From positions 62,001 through 126,000 of the forward strand of contig JAFSBX010000071.1 of assembly GCA_017437065.1 (NCBI GenBank): a stretch of DNA of 64,000 nucleotides. Direction: 5' to 3'. Below, in pieces: positions 42,153 to 50,898 of the stretch. Origin of the DNA: Lachnospiraceae bacterium. GTDB lineage: Bacteria; Bacillota; Clostridia; Lachnospirales; Lachnospiraceae. Below the pieces are notes generated by a model. That model was given only the letters and a program-made list of their open reading frames with translations, was not told the origin of the DNA and searched no databases. Position 1 is the stretch's first letter, and the number at the start of each line of letters is the position of its first letter. The position numbers and the translations under genes were made by a program.

Positions 42153-42911
42153 TCATCCAAATCGTCCTGTAATGTAATCTTCCGTTCTCTTATCCTTAGG
42201 CGAACCAAAAATATTGTCTGTCGTATCAAACTCTACCAATTCTCCCAATAAGAAAAATGCGGTATAATCTGATACTCTGGCTGCCTGCTGCATATTATGA
42301 GTAACTGCAACTACCGTATATTTTTCCTTTAACTGTTCCATCAGCTCTTCAATTTTCAATGTAGAAATCGGATCCAGTGCAGAGGTTGGTTCATCCATCA
42401 AAAGTACTTCCGGTTCTACCGCAAGTGCTCTTGCAATGCAAAGACGCTGTTGCTGTCCTCCGGAAAGTCCCAATGCAGATTTTTTAAGTCTGTCCTTTAC
42501 TTCATCCCAAATGGCTGCTCCTCTTAAACTATTTTCTACAATTTCATCTAACTGAGCTTTGTTTTTCATTCCATGAATTCTAGGTCCGTATGCCACGTTA
42601 TCATAAATGCTCATCGGAAATGGATTTGGCTGCTGAAATACCATACCTATTTTTTTTCGTAACAGCGTAGTATCAACCTTCGGATCATAAATATCCTCTC
42701 CATCCAACAGAATTTTCCCGTTTATATGTACTCCGTCAACCAAATCATTCATACGGTTTATGCTTTTTAAAAATGTAGATTTCCCACATCCGGACGGTCC
42801 GATAAATGCAGTAACCGCATTCGCTTTTATATTCATTGTAATATTCTTTAAAGCATGATTTTCACCATAAAACAAATTTAAATCTTTTGTTTTTATTTTT
42901 GCATTTTCCAC
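42153..42911 (-). CDS. pstB: Phosphate ABC transporter ATPase PstB
   Basis: A 252-aa ATP-binding subunit: [19 protein letters not shown] (Walker A), the PstB-specific [18 protein letters not shown], signature [19 protein letters not shown], Walker [15 protein letters not shown] and the H-loop TH. I placed the start at a GTG (42911, [16 protein letters not shown]), where AGGGAG sits seven bases upstream. The frame runs on to a GTG at 42956, which has no ribosome site. Fourth gene of the operon. Confidence 0.95.
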   Translation of the reverse strand: MENAKIKTKDLNLFYGENHALKNITMNIKANAVTAFIGPSGCGKSTFLKSINRMNDLVDGVHINGKILLDGEDIYDPKVDTTLLRKKIGMVFQQPNPFPMSIYDNVAYGPRIHGMKNKAQLDEIVENSLRGAAIWDEVKDRLKKSALGLSGGQQQRLCIARALAVEPEVLLMDEPTSALDPISTLKIEELMEQLKEKYTVVAVTHNMQQAARVSDYTAFFLLGELVEFDTTDNIFGSPKDKRTEDYITGRFG

Positions 42912-42958
42912 TATGTTACTCCCTTTCTTATGACCTGTGAAATTAGTTTTGCTCACAC

Positions 42959-43831
42959 TTATTTCTTCGACTTCACATCAAACTTCTTTGCCAGCACTTT
43001 TGTAATAAAGTTAATTCCAAGAACAATCACAAGCAGTACCAGAGCAATTCCAAACGCCACATCATATTCTGCTTTTGACATACTCAGATAAAGTTGAATT
43101 GTCAACGTTCCGCCGGACTCAAACAACTTATCAACAAATTCCATACCGCCCTTTGGCAATTTATAGTCACTTCCTGCCGTAAATAAAAGTGCTGCAGATT
43201 CTCCCACAATTCTACCGATTGCCAGAATAATTCCGGTAATAATTCCGGGCATGGCAGAAGGAAGCAAAATAGTTCTTATCATATACCACTTTGTAGCGCC
43301 CATCCCAAGTGCACCGCTTCTGTAACTGTCCGGAACTGTCCGAAGTGCTTCCTGCGTATTTCTTGTAATCAGTGGTAAAATCATAAGCGTAAGTGTAAAT
43401 GCACCTGTCAAAACAGAATAACCAAGTCCAAAAACATTTCCGAAAAATACCATACCAAATAAACCAAAAATAATAGATGGAATGCCGGACAAAATTTCCG
43501 TTGTAAATTCAACAGCACGTACAAACTTTCCAGGTTTTGCATACTCATTCAGATAAATGGCTGCTCCTACTCCAATTGGAGTCGCAATCAACAGTGTTAT
43601 TATAATAATATAAAGTGTATTTACAATATTTCCCGCAATACCTACTGTCTGCTTGAGACTGCTCGTTACGGTAGTTAAAAAACTCCAGTTTACCTGCCCT
43701 ATTCCTTTAAAAAACACATAGCATATAATACCAATTAATAAAGACACCGAAATTGCTGCTGAAAGATAAATCAATATGTATAAAATCTTATCCGATACTC
43801 TTTTTTTTGTCATAGTCAAACTACTGTTCAT
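42959..43831 (-). CDS. pstA: Phosphate ABC transporter permease PstA
   Basis: A 290-aa membrane protein with six helices and the binding-protein-dependent transport loop ([32 protein letters not shown]). [13 protein letters not shown] is typical of PstA. It starts 19 nt after pstC and ends 47 nt before the pstB start. Confidence 0.95.
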   Translation of the reverse strand: MNSSLTMTKKRVSDKILYILIYLSAAISVSLLIGIICYVFFKGIGQVNWSFLTTVTSSLKQTVGIAGNIVNTLYIIIITLLIATPIGVGAAIYLNEYAKPGKFVRAVEFTTEILSGIPSIIFGLFGMVFFGNVFGLGYSVLTGAFTLTLMILPLITRNTQEALRTVPDSYRSGALGMGATKWYMIRTILLPSAMPGIITGIILAIGRIVGESAALLFTAGSDYKLPKGGMEFVDKLFESGGTLTIQLYLSMSKAEYDVAFGIALVLLVIVLGINFITKVLAKKFDVKSKK

Positions 43832-43850
43832 CTTAACAACTATACTCCTT

Positions 43851-44786
43851 TTAATCCTTGTCCTGCGATTTTTTCAAAATACCTGTCAATGTTACATTGA
43901 TTAACATAATAAATGCAAACAGAACAAGACCGATTGTAAACAATACTTCTCTATGTGTTCCTGAAGCATATCCCATCTCACTTACAATCGCTGTTGTCAG
44001 GAATCGTACAGAATTAAATGGAAGCGGCAAATTTACCGAACTGCCGGATACAAGTGTAATAGCCATTGCCTCACCGATTGCTCTTCCGACTCCCAGAACA
44101 ACAGCGGAAATAATACCCGATTTCGCCGCCGGAATAATCACTTTAAAAATCGTCTGAATATGAGAAGCTCCCAGTGCCAGAGACGCTGATTTTAAATGTG
44201 TTGGAACTGCTTTTATTGCAGATTCACTAATATTAATTACGGTGGGCAAAATCATAATAGCAAGTACAAGGACTGCAGAAATTAAATTACTCCCTCCGGT
44301 AAACTTATGTGTTTCACTTCCTGCAAATACTACCTTTTCCAGCTTATACATCAACGGATTCAATATCAAAATCCCCAATAATCCGTAAATAACGGACGGA
44401 ATACCTGCAAGCAGCTCTACTGCCGGTTTTACAATGGCTGCCAATTTTTTTGGTGCTACTTCTGCCAAAAAAACTGCCGTCAGAATTCCAATCGGAACAC
44501 CGATAATAATTGCCATTGCCGTCCCCACAATAGAAGTAAGAATAACATATAAAATACCAAAACTCGGTTCTTTAGCACTTGGTTTCCATATTGTCCCGAA
44601 TAAAATTTCTTTCATCCCGACTTCGAATAATGCCGGTGTTCCTTTTATAATCATATAAATGGTAATAGATACAACTGCCAATACTGCCATTACTGCACAA
44701 GTGGTAAAAATAACCTGTGCTGTTTTTTCCACAATTGATTTATTTTTTCTGTTCCCTACAACAGAAAAGGATTTTTGCTCTTTCAA
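43851..44786 (-). CDS. pstC: Phosphate ABC transporter permease PstC
   Basis: A 311-aa membrane protein, six helices, with PAVELLAGIPSVIYGLLG, the EAA-type loop HLKSASLALGASHIQTIFKVIIPAAKSGI and VGRAIGEAMAI. It pairs with PstA in the membrane channel. 19 nt follow the pstS stop. Confidence 0.95.
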   Translation of the reverse strand: MKEQKSFSVVGNRKNKSIVEKTAQVIFTTCAVMAVLAVVSITIYMIIKGTPALFEVGMKEILFGTIWKPSAKEPSFGILYVILTSIVGTAMAIIIGVPIGILTAVFLAEVAPKKLAAIVKPAVELLAGIPSVIYGLLGILILNPLMYKLEKVVFAGSETHKFTGGSNLISAVLVLAIMILPTVINISESAIKAVPTHLKSASLALGASHIQTIFKVIIPAAKSGIISAVVLGVGRAIGEAMAITLVSGSSVNLPLPFNSVRFLTTAIVSEMGYASGTHREVLFTIGLVLFAFIMLINVTLTGILKKSQDKD

Positions 44787-44805
44787 GTTGGCTCTCCCTG
44801 TTCTT

Positions 44806-45732
44806 CTAATCTACCGTGATAAGTCCTACACTGCTGATAATCTCTTTACCTTCTTCTGATGCAAGATACTCAAATAATGCCTGCACTTCTGCACTCTGTT
44901 CTGAAATTTCACCCATAGTAGCCATTATGAAAGGTCTGCTTAAAAAGTAATCGCCTGCTTTGATGTTTTCTGCTGTTGCCGCAACACCTTCTAATGAAAC
45001 TGCAATAACACTGTCGTCAACTACATCTAAAGAAACATAACCAATTGCCCCCGGTGTTGAAGCTACTTTCGCCATAACTGCACCTGTGGAATCCAGTTCA
45101 TTTACATAAACACACGCATCTTCGATTTCAAGAATTTCTTCAAATGCACCTCTTGTACCGGAACCGGCCTCACGTCCAACCACAACGATAGGTTCATCAG
45201 TTCCGCCAAGTTCACTCCAGTTTGTTGTTTCACCTGTATAAATGCTGATTAACTGGTCTTTTGTAATATCTGTTACTGTGTTTGCCGGATCTACCACTAC
45301 CGCAATCCCATCAATGGCTACGATATTTTCAACTGCCCCGGCTGCTTTTTCTTCATCCTTCAGATTTCTGGAAGAATTTCCGATATCTACGCTTCCTGTT
45401 GTTACACTTTCAATTCCTGCACCGGAACCTGTAAACTCTGCACTTACTGTAATGTTGGGATATTTCGCCATGAAGCTTTCTGCTACTGCATTTGCAAGTT
45501 TCTCCATAGAAGTACTTCCTGCCATAGAAATGCTACCGCTTAAATCAGTACTCATTTCACCTGCTTCTGCTGTACTCTCAGCAGCGTTTTCTGTCTTACT
45601 TTCTGTCGATGTCTGCTCCTGTGTTGTTGTCTTAGCTTCATTTGTTGCATTTTTGCTATTTCCACATGCTGTAAGACTTGCTGCTGTTAATACTGCTGCA
45701 CTTAAAATTGCTACTAATTTTCTTGTTTTCAT
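44806..45732 (-). CDS. pstS: Phosphate-binding lipoprotein PstS
   Basis: A 308-aa solute-binding lipoprotein with lipobox Cys23 (SLTAC), a Thr/Ser/Glu-rich linker (25-65), and the phosphate-contact segments SMAGSTSMEKLA, SGAGIESVTTGSVDIGNSSR and VGREAGSGTRGAFEE. First gene of the operon; GCGAGGAAA is the ribosome site and a triple Pho box lies about 155-180 nt upstream, so it should be induced in phosphate starvation. Confidence 0.96.
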   Translation of the reverse strand: MKTRKLVAILSAAVLTAASLTACGNSKNATNEAKTTTQEQTSTESKTENAAESTAEAGEMSTDLSGSISMAGSTSMEKLANAVAESFMAKYPNITVSAEFTGSGAGIESVTTGSVDIGNSSRNLKDEEKAAGAVENIVAIDGIAVVVDPANTVTDITKDQLISIYTGETTNWSELGGTDEPIVVVGREAGSGTRGAFEEILEIEDACVYVNELDSTGAVMAKVASTPGAIGYVSLDVVDDSVIAVSLEGVAATAENIKAGDYFLSRPFIMATMGEISEQSAEVQALFEYLASEEGKEIISSVGLITVD

Positions 45733-45884
45733 AATATTTTCCTCGCTTTTCCTGTTTACAAACTTACATTTTCGATAAATTTGTCGATTGAAATACTAAA
45801 TTTTCAATCTGTTCTCTTTTTATGTATGGCTACTTACCACGTTTTAAAGTCTAACAGATTTATTTTTCAGAAAATATCATATTC

Positions 45885-45912
45885 AAGTAATTTGTATGTA
45901 AAATTTATGTAA
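45885..45912 (-). promoter_or_regulatory. Pho box: three direct repeats at 11-bp spacing
   Basis: On the minus strand TTACAT (45907-45912), TTACAT (45896-45901) and TTACTT (45885-45890) repeat every 11 bp. The Gram-positive PhoP site is a series of TT(A/T)ACA-like repeats with 11-bp period, so this is a good PhoP binding site for the pst operon. Confidence 0.7.
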
Positions 45913-46052
45913 TGCACTCTTTTAATTGATTCTTTTTTATTATATATATAGAAGATTGACTTAATTTTTATAATGTGGAAATATATAGTTTGAATTAACT
46001 ATTATGAACTGCTCTGATTGAATCTGTCATACAGAATTGTTACAAAAACATT

Positions 46053-46077
46053 AAAAGCTCCGCCACGCAGAGCTTTT
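46053..46077 (-). terminator. Terminator of the HD-domain gene
   Basis: AAAAGCTC(TGC) and (GCG)GAGCTTTT pair around a short loop, then AATGTTTTTG; 14 nt after the stop codon. Confidence 0.8.
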
Positions 46078-46090
46078 AGATATATTGGCA

Positions 46091-46756
46091 CTAACACACC
46101 TTACTTCCATTCGCCGTAAATTTAAATCTCATTCCTAATACTTCTGCTGCTCTCTTACACATCGTCATGCGTCCCAAAAATATTTCAAAATAATCCATAA
46201 TAGAACAAATTTCCTCATCCAGTTCCATTTCAAGGCGGATTACTTTCTTTTCCGTATCTACGATAAGGTTTGAAGAAACTGCCGCATAATTTACCCTGTC
46301 ATGTATATCAAAAGTAGCCTTCACTTTATTTTGCACACGATTTCGTCTCACATCTGTTTTATCCGCAAGAATAAGCGCTGCTGAAATCACATCTACTGCT
46401 GTTCCTGTTCTCTCATCATGCTGTCCGATAGCAGAAATCACCTTTACGATATCTTCCGGTTCCATTCCCATCTCTTTCAAAAGCTGTCTTGCCAGTAACG
46501 CACCATTATGCGCATGATCATTACGGTTCACACAGTTTCCGATATCGTGCATATATCCTGCAATCATTGCCAACTCAATTTCTTCTTCGGAATAATTCAG
46601 TTGCCTTAAAATCATACCGGCTGTTTCTGCCACCTTTGCCGCGTGTGCCTTGGAATGATCCGTATATCCGATTGCAGCCAGCATCTCATTACCTTTTGCT
46701 ATATAAAGATTAATTTCTTCATTTGCTTTTACCTGACTATATGTTATCTTCCCCAT
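46091..46756 (-). CDS. HD-domain phosphohydrolase
   Basis: A 221-aa protein with an HD domain: HSKAHAAKVAETAG, the paired metal ligands in YMHDIGN, DHAHNGA, GQHDE and LADKTDV. HD enzymes cut phosphate esters, commonly of nucleotides; the substrate is unknown. The start at 46756 (MGKITYSQV) is preferred because GAGGG lies nine bases upstream; the frame starts six codons earlier. It follows trkH by 46 nt on the same strand and has its own terminator. Confidence 0.88.
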   Translation of the reverse strand: MGKITYSQVKANEEINLYIAKGNEMLAAIGYTDHSKAHAAKVAETAGMILRQLNYSEEEIELAMIAGYMHDIGNCVNRNDHAHNGALLARQLLKEMGMEPEDIVKVISAIGQHDERTGTAVDVISAALILADKTDVRRNRVQNKVKATFDIHDRVNYAAVSSNLIVDTEKKVIRLEMELDEEICSIMDYFEIFLGRMTMCKRAAEVLGMRFKFTANGSKVC

Positions 46757-46802
46757 GCGTCTTATCCCTCTCATCTTTCTCTTATTATTGTCAATATTCC
46801 AC

Positions 46803-48248
46803 CTACTTTTTCCATGTTTTGGGTGAAAATAAAATCAACATTGGAAATAATTCCAATCTTCCGGTCAGCATATCAAACATCAGTACAAACTTTGAAAATA
46901 CCGAATATTGTGAAAAATTTCCTGCCGGTCCCACTACTCCAAATCCCGGTCCCACATTATTTAAATTTGCAGCCACTGCTGAAAAATTCGTTACAAAATC
47001 AAACTTATCCAATGACAATAGCAATACAGAAATCATATAAATTATCACATATGTTATCAGATAAATCTGTGTTGATTTCATAACCGTATCCGATACTACA
47101 TGCCCATCCATATGAATTTTCTTGATACTCCGAGGATGTACTACATAGGATAGCTCATTTTTGACAGACTTAAGCATCAATAACAGTCTGGATACCTTGA
47201 AACCGCCTCCGGTGCTTCCTGCACAGGCACCTATTAATGTCAAAAAGAGGATTATCATTTTTGAAAATTCCGGCCATAAGTTAAAGTCCACTGTTGAAAA
47301 TCCTGTCGTAGTCATTACTGAAGCTGTATGGAACAACGCTGTGTGAAATGTCTCAAACAAACTTTCAAACCTGTCTCTTATATTTATAGTAATGAGTAAA
47401 GCCCCACCAAACATAAGTGCCAGATAGAGCCACACTTCTTCACTTTTTACCGCCTCTTTCGGTTTGCGAATCAAAAACAAATAATATACATTGAAATTCA
47501 CACCGCATAAAATCATAAAAATAAGAATAATGGACTGAACAGCCTGTGAATATTCCGCAATACTTGAATTTAATATACCAAATCCACCTGTTCCGGCAGT
47601 AGAAAATGACAACGTAATTGCATCATACAATGGCATCCCTGCAATGCATAACAAAAAAATTTCTACAATTGTAATAACAATATAAATACCATAAAGTATA
47701 ATTGCCGTATTCCTCACTCTGGGCACTAATTTTCCTACCGACGGTCCCGGGCTTTCCGCTCTCATAAGATGCATGTTATAACTTCCTGACAGCGGCAATA
47801 TGGCCAGAATAAATACCAGTACCCCCATTCCGCCAATCCAATGGGTAAAACATCTCCAAAACTGAGTACATTTAGAAAGCACTTCTACATTCGTTAAAAT
47901 CGTACCTCCGGTTGTTGTCAGCCCTGAAATCGTTTCAAACAAAGCATCCACATAAGATGGAATTTCTCCTGTCAGATAAAATGGAACCGCTCCGATCACA
48001 CTTAATAAAATCCAACTTAAAGAGACCGTTACAAATCCTTCCTTTGCATAAAACACAGTGCTTTCCGGTTTCCAGCGCTTTCCAATTCCTCCAATTAAGA
48101 GACACCCTGCTGCCACAAGCAAAAAGACCCATCCTTCCTGTTCTTTATAAATAAGTGCCACCAGACAGGGCAACAACAAAAAAAATCCGGCAAATTCCAT
48201 TACCCTGCATAAAATATAACGGATAATAGATTGATTCATTGTTTCCAT
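46803..48248 (-). CDS. trkH: Potassium uptake channel subunit TrkH
   Basis: A 481-aa membrane protein with four pore repeats typical of Trk/Ktr: SGLTTTGGTIL, FSTAGTGGFGIL, VMTTTGFSTVD and GPGFGVVGPAGN, the K+ selectivity filters. With TrkA it forms a potassium uptake system. METMNQ start at 48248; another Met two codons on is possible. Second gene of the trkA-trkH operon, 33 nt after trkA. Confidence 0.95.
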   Translation of the reverse strand: METMNQSIIRYILCRVMEFAGFFLLLPCLVALIYKEQEGWVFLLVAAGCLLIGGIGKRWKPESTVFYAKEGFVTVSLSWILLSVIGAVPFYLTGEIPSYVDALFETISGLTTTGGTILTNVEVLSKCTQFWRCFTHWIGGMGVLVFILAILPLSGSYNMHLMRAESPGPSVGKLVPRVRNTAIILYGIYIVITIVEIFLLCIAGMPLYDAITLSFSTAGTGGFGILNSSIAEYSQAVQSIILIFMILCGVNFNVYYLFLIRKPKEAVKSEEVWLYLALMFGGALLITINIRDRFESLFETFHTALFHTASVMTTTGFSTVDFNLWPEFSKMIILFLTLIGACAGSTGGGFKVSRLLLMLKSVKNELSYVVHPRSIKKIHMDGHVVSDTVMKSTQIYLITYVIIYMISVLLLSLDKFDFVTNFSAVAANLNNVGPGFGVVGPAGNFSQYSVFSKFVLMFDMLTGRLELFPMLILFSPKTWKK

Positions 48249-48281
48249 GATTGTTAACTATCCCTTTCTCTTTCGACCCGG

Positions 48282-49637
48282 CTATTTTAAAATGTCCTTA
48301 ATATCATGGAGACCTGTAATAATTGTAACAATTACAACGGTATCTCCTACACTGATTACACTTTGTCCACCCGGGGTAATAATATTTCCCTTATGATTAA
48401 TACTGCAAATCAAAATATTATCTTTTAAATTTAATTGCTGTAAAGGAACACCTACTACCGGCGAGTCTTCTTTTACAACAAATTCCAATGCTTCTACCCT
48501 GTTATCATTCAGACGATATAATGTTTCAATATTGCTTCCGATAGAATTCTGCATCGCACGTACATACTGTATAATACTTTCTGCCGTAATATATTTAGGA
48601 TAAATAACCGTTCCCAAATCCAGCTCATTAATAATCTCATCATAAGCAATTCTGTGTACATGCGTAATCAGCTTTGCTTTTGACATACTTTTTGCAAAAA
48701 GCGACAACATAATATTTTCTTCATCAAAATTTGTCAAAGAAACAAATGCTTCTGCATGAACCATCCCCTCTTCCAAAAGCAGATCCCTATCTGTTCCGTC
48801 ACCATATATGATAAGTGCCTGCGGAAGTAATTCACTAAGCTCCTCACATCTCTCTTTATCTTTTTCAATAATTTTCACTTCCACACCTATGGAAACCAAC
48901 TGTTTTGCCAAATAAAATGCGGTTTCTCCACCACCAATAATAATAGCACTTTTTGCTCTGTTCGTAGTAACTCCCATTTTTTTGAAAAGCTTTATCACAT
49001 TTGGCGCTGATGCCACAATAGAAATGGTATCTTTTTCCTGTAATACAAAATTACCATCAGGAATCACTACTTCCTCTCCACGCTCTACCACACAGACAAG
49101 CATATCACAACGTAATTTTGAGGGAATATCTTTTAACGCCATATTATGAAGAATACTGCCTTCTGCGATCCGGTAACTGATCAATTCAATTCTGCCTTTT
49201 GCAAATGTATCAATTTTTACTGCAGACGGGAATTTCAAAACCCGTCCAATCTCCATTGCTGCCGCATATTCCGGATTTATAATCATGGAAAGTCCTAATT
49301 CTTCCTTAATGTATCCTATTTCTCTGCTGTATATCGGATTTCGCACCCTTGCAATCGTATGACAGCCACCTGCTTTTTTGGCAATCAGACAGCATAAAAG
49401 ATTCAGCTCGTCCGAACCGGTAATTGCAATCAACAAATCCGCATTCTCCACACCTGCTTCTGCCTGTACACTAAAACTGGCACCATTTCCTTCAATTCCC
49501 ATAACATCAAACGTATTGGTAATATTCTGTACCTTTCTGTCATCTGTATCTATTACCGTGATATTATGCCCTTCTTTACTCAGCTGTTCTGCCAAAGTAG
49601 CTCCTACATTCCCACAGCCTACTATAATAATACGCAT
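48282..49637 (-). CDS. trkA: Potassium uptake regulatory subunit TrkA
   Basis: A 451-aa cytosolic protein with two RCK units, each with a Rossmann TrkA-N domain (IIIVGCGNVGATLAEQLSKEGHNITVID at the start and IIIGGGETAFYLAKQL near 230) and a TrkA-C domain. It binds NAD(H)/ATP and gates TrkH. ATACGGAGGAAAAA precedes the start. Confidence 0.95.
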   Translation of the reverse strand: MRIIIVGCGNVGATLAEQLSKEGHNITVIDTDDRKVQNITNTFDVMGIEGNGASFSVQAEAGVENADLLIAITGSDELNLLCCLIAKKAGGCHTIARVRNPIYSREIGYIKEELGLSMIINPEYAAAMEIGRVLKFPSAVKIDTFAKGRIELISYRIAEGSILHNMALKDIPSKLRCDMLVCVVERGEEVVIPDGNFVLQEKDTISIVASAPNVIKLFKKMGVTTNRAKSAIIIGGGETAFYLAKQLVSIGVEVKIIEKDKERCEELSELLPQALIIYGDGTDRDLLLEEGMVHAEAFVSLTNFDEENIMLSLFAKSMSKAKLITHVHRIAYDEIINELDLGTVIYPKYITAESIIQYVRAMQNSIGSNIETLYRLNDNRVEALEFVVKEDSPVVGVPLQQLNLKDNILICSINHKGNIITPGGQSVISVGDTVVIVTIITGLHDIKDILK

Positions 49638-49674
49638 ATCGCTTTTTCCTCCGTAAACACTAATACACTACAGT

Positions 49675-49702
49675 ATTATACCATGTTCATTTTAAATAAC
49701 AA
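49675..49702 (-). promoter_or_regulatory. Probable promoter of trkA-trkH
   Basis: TTGTTA (49697-49702), 16-nt spacer, extended -10 (TGG) TATAAT (49675-49680) on the minus strand, beginning inside the end of the upstream gene. Confidence 0.6.
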
Positions 49703-50318
49703 TGTTCAATGCCAGATTAATATACTTCCTTCCATCCTGTTCATAAACCATTTCTAAGCCATCTTCTTCTCCGGCTCCATATACCTCGCAATTATCCACC
49801 AAAAACCTGCCGAACGCCTGCTTTTCTCCACCATTGAAGCGATAACATTTCCCATCTTTTTCAAGTAATATACTTCTTACAATGTGCTGATATCCGCCAT
49901 CCCATTCTTTCTCTGCATTCATTCCCAAAGCGGCTTCCGTCATCATCCTTTGAAACTTATCCTCATAAAGCCATTTTTCTGAAAATCCCATTGCATTTCT
50001 TTCTGTCACCCATAATAAAAGCTGTTTTAAACGATGTTCCTGCTCTCCATTTTTATAATACTGATAAACCAGACTCATATACATCAACGGTAGGTTTGAA
50101 TCTATAAGTAAAAGATTTTTATAAAAACAGGAACTTAAAAACCCTGCCGGTCTGATGGCAGATACATTGCATAAAATATCTGTTACGCTCATGTTTTCTA
50201 TCTTTTTTACGTCAATTCCCTCTAATTCCAATCTGACACCGGTTTCCACTCCAGCCTTCAGTAATATCGTATTTTCCATAGAAATTTCCTCGTATAAGTC
50301 AGCATCCAGGCCGCTCAT
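49692..50318 (-). CDS. Short protein resembling the C-terminal part of HpaII-family restriction endonucleases
   Basis: A 208-aa protein. Its second half reads like the end of HpaII-family enzymes as I remember them: LLIDSNLPLMYMSLVYQYY, then ALGMNAEKEWDGGYQ, KDGKCYRF and a final DGRKYINLALNI. True HpaII enzymes are about 360 aa; here the N-terminal part is missing or replaced. No methyltransferase gene is nearby, so it is unlikely to act as a normal restriction enzyme. It starts 1 nt after the VanZ-like stop, in the same operon. The family call is from memory and moderate; otherwise a hypothetical protein. Confidence 0.4.
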   Translation of the reverse strand: MSGLDADLYEEISMENTILLKAGVETGVRLELEGIDVKKIENMSVTDILCNVSAIRPAGFLSSCFYKNLLLIDSNLPLMYMSLVYQYYKNGEQEHRLKQLLLWVTERNAMGFSEKWLYEDKFQRMMTEAALGMNAEKEWDGGYQHIVRSILLEKDGKCYRFNGGEKQAFGRFLVDNCEVYGAGEEDGLEMVYEQDGRKYINLALNIVI

Positions 50319-50319
50319 T

Positions 50320-50847
50320 CTATTTTTTGGCTAAAGGTCGAAATATTGTCTTCCGACCGGTCCACCCAACAATCCGTGTTACTATAATCCCCATAAAAAC
50401 TCCTATACTGTCAATAAGAACATCCTTTTTTGACGGACTTCTTCCCGCCACAAAAGACTGATGATATTCATCCAGACAGGCAAATCCTACACAAAATCCT
50501 CCTGCAATAACCATAAGCGGTATTCCCCTGAGTCCATATACATAAAGAGGAAATGCCACCGAAACCGCCAGTACAAAATACTCCGTCACATGTGCCAGTT
50601 TCCTGACATAATGCTCGATTTTCCCTGAAATTACCGCCACCTGTTCATCGCTAAAACCTAAATCCAGTTTCTCGTTAATAACCGCTACTATTCCGTCACT
50701 GACCTGCCCACTTATCTGAGAAGACGTTACTCCATTCTGGGCTGAAAAAGTAGTAATCACATACATAACCACAAGTGCCGGTAAAAACGACATCGGTTTC
50801 AATGTAAATCGAAGAAATTTTTTTATAAACATCCCTACATATTTCAT
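50320..50847 (-). CDS. VanZ-like membrane protein
   Basis: A 175-aa membrane protein of the VanZ family: four to five helices with RKLAHVTEYFVLA and the CLDEYHQSFVAGRSPSKKDVLIDSIG signature. VanZ gives low-level teicoplanin resistance in some plasmids, but most homologues are chromosomal with unknown roles, so no drug phenotype is implied. It is between the ABC-F gene (51 nt) and the HpaII-like gene (1 nt). Confidence 0.9.
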   Translation of the reverse strand: MKYVGMFIKKFLRFTLKPMSFLPALVVMYVITTFSAQNGVTSSQISGQVSDGIVAVINEKLDLGFSDEQVAVISGKIEHYVRKLAHVTEYFVLAVSVAFPLYVYGLRGIPLMVIAGGFCVGFACLDEYHQSFVAGRSPSKKDVLIDSIGVFMGIIVTRIVGWTGRKTIFRPLAKK

Positions 50848-50898
50848 TTAAACACTTATACTCCCTTCCGGCCTGCACCTTTCAGTCATAATCTCTCT

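Larger units (their letters stand above)
45733..46090 (-). other. pst leader and promoter region (358 nt without a gene)
   Basis: Contains, from right to left, the terminator of the HD gene (46053-46077), a very AT-rich stretch, the Pho-box repeats (45885-45912) and a leader of about 130 nt up to pstS. I see no coding frame with a ribosome site and no known riboswitch. Confidence 0.6.

Noticed and set aside
50320-50847. Glycopeptide resistance from the VanZ-like gene
   Set aside because: No other van genes are near and chromosomal VanZ-like proteins are common in this group without resistance.
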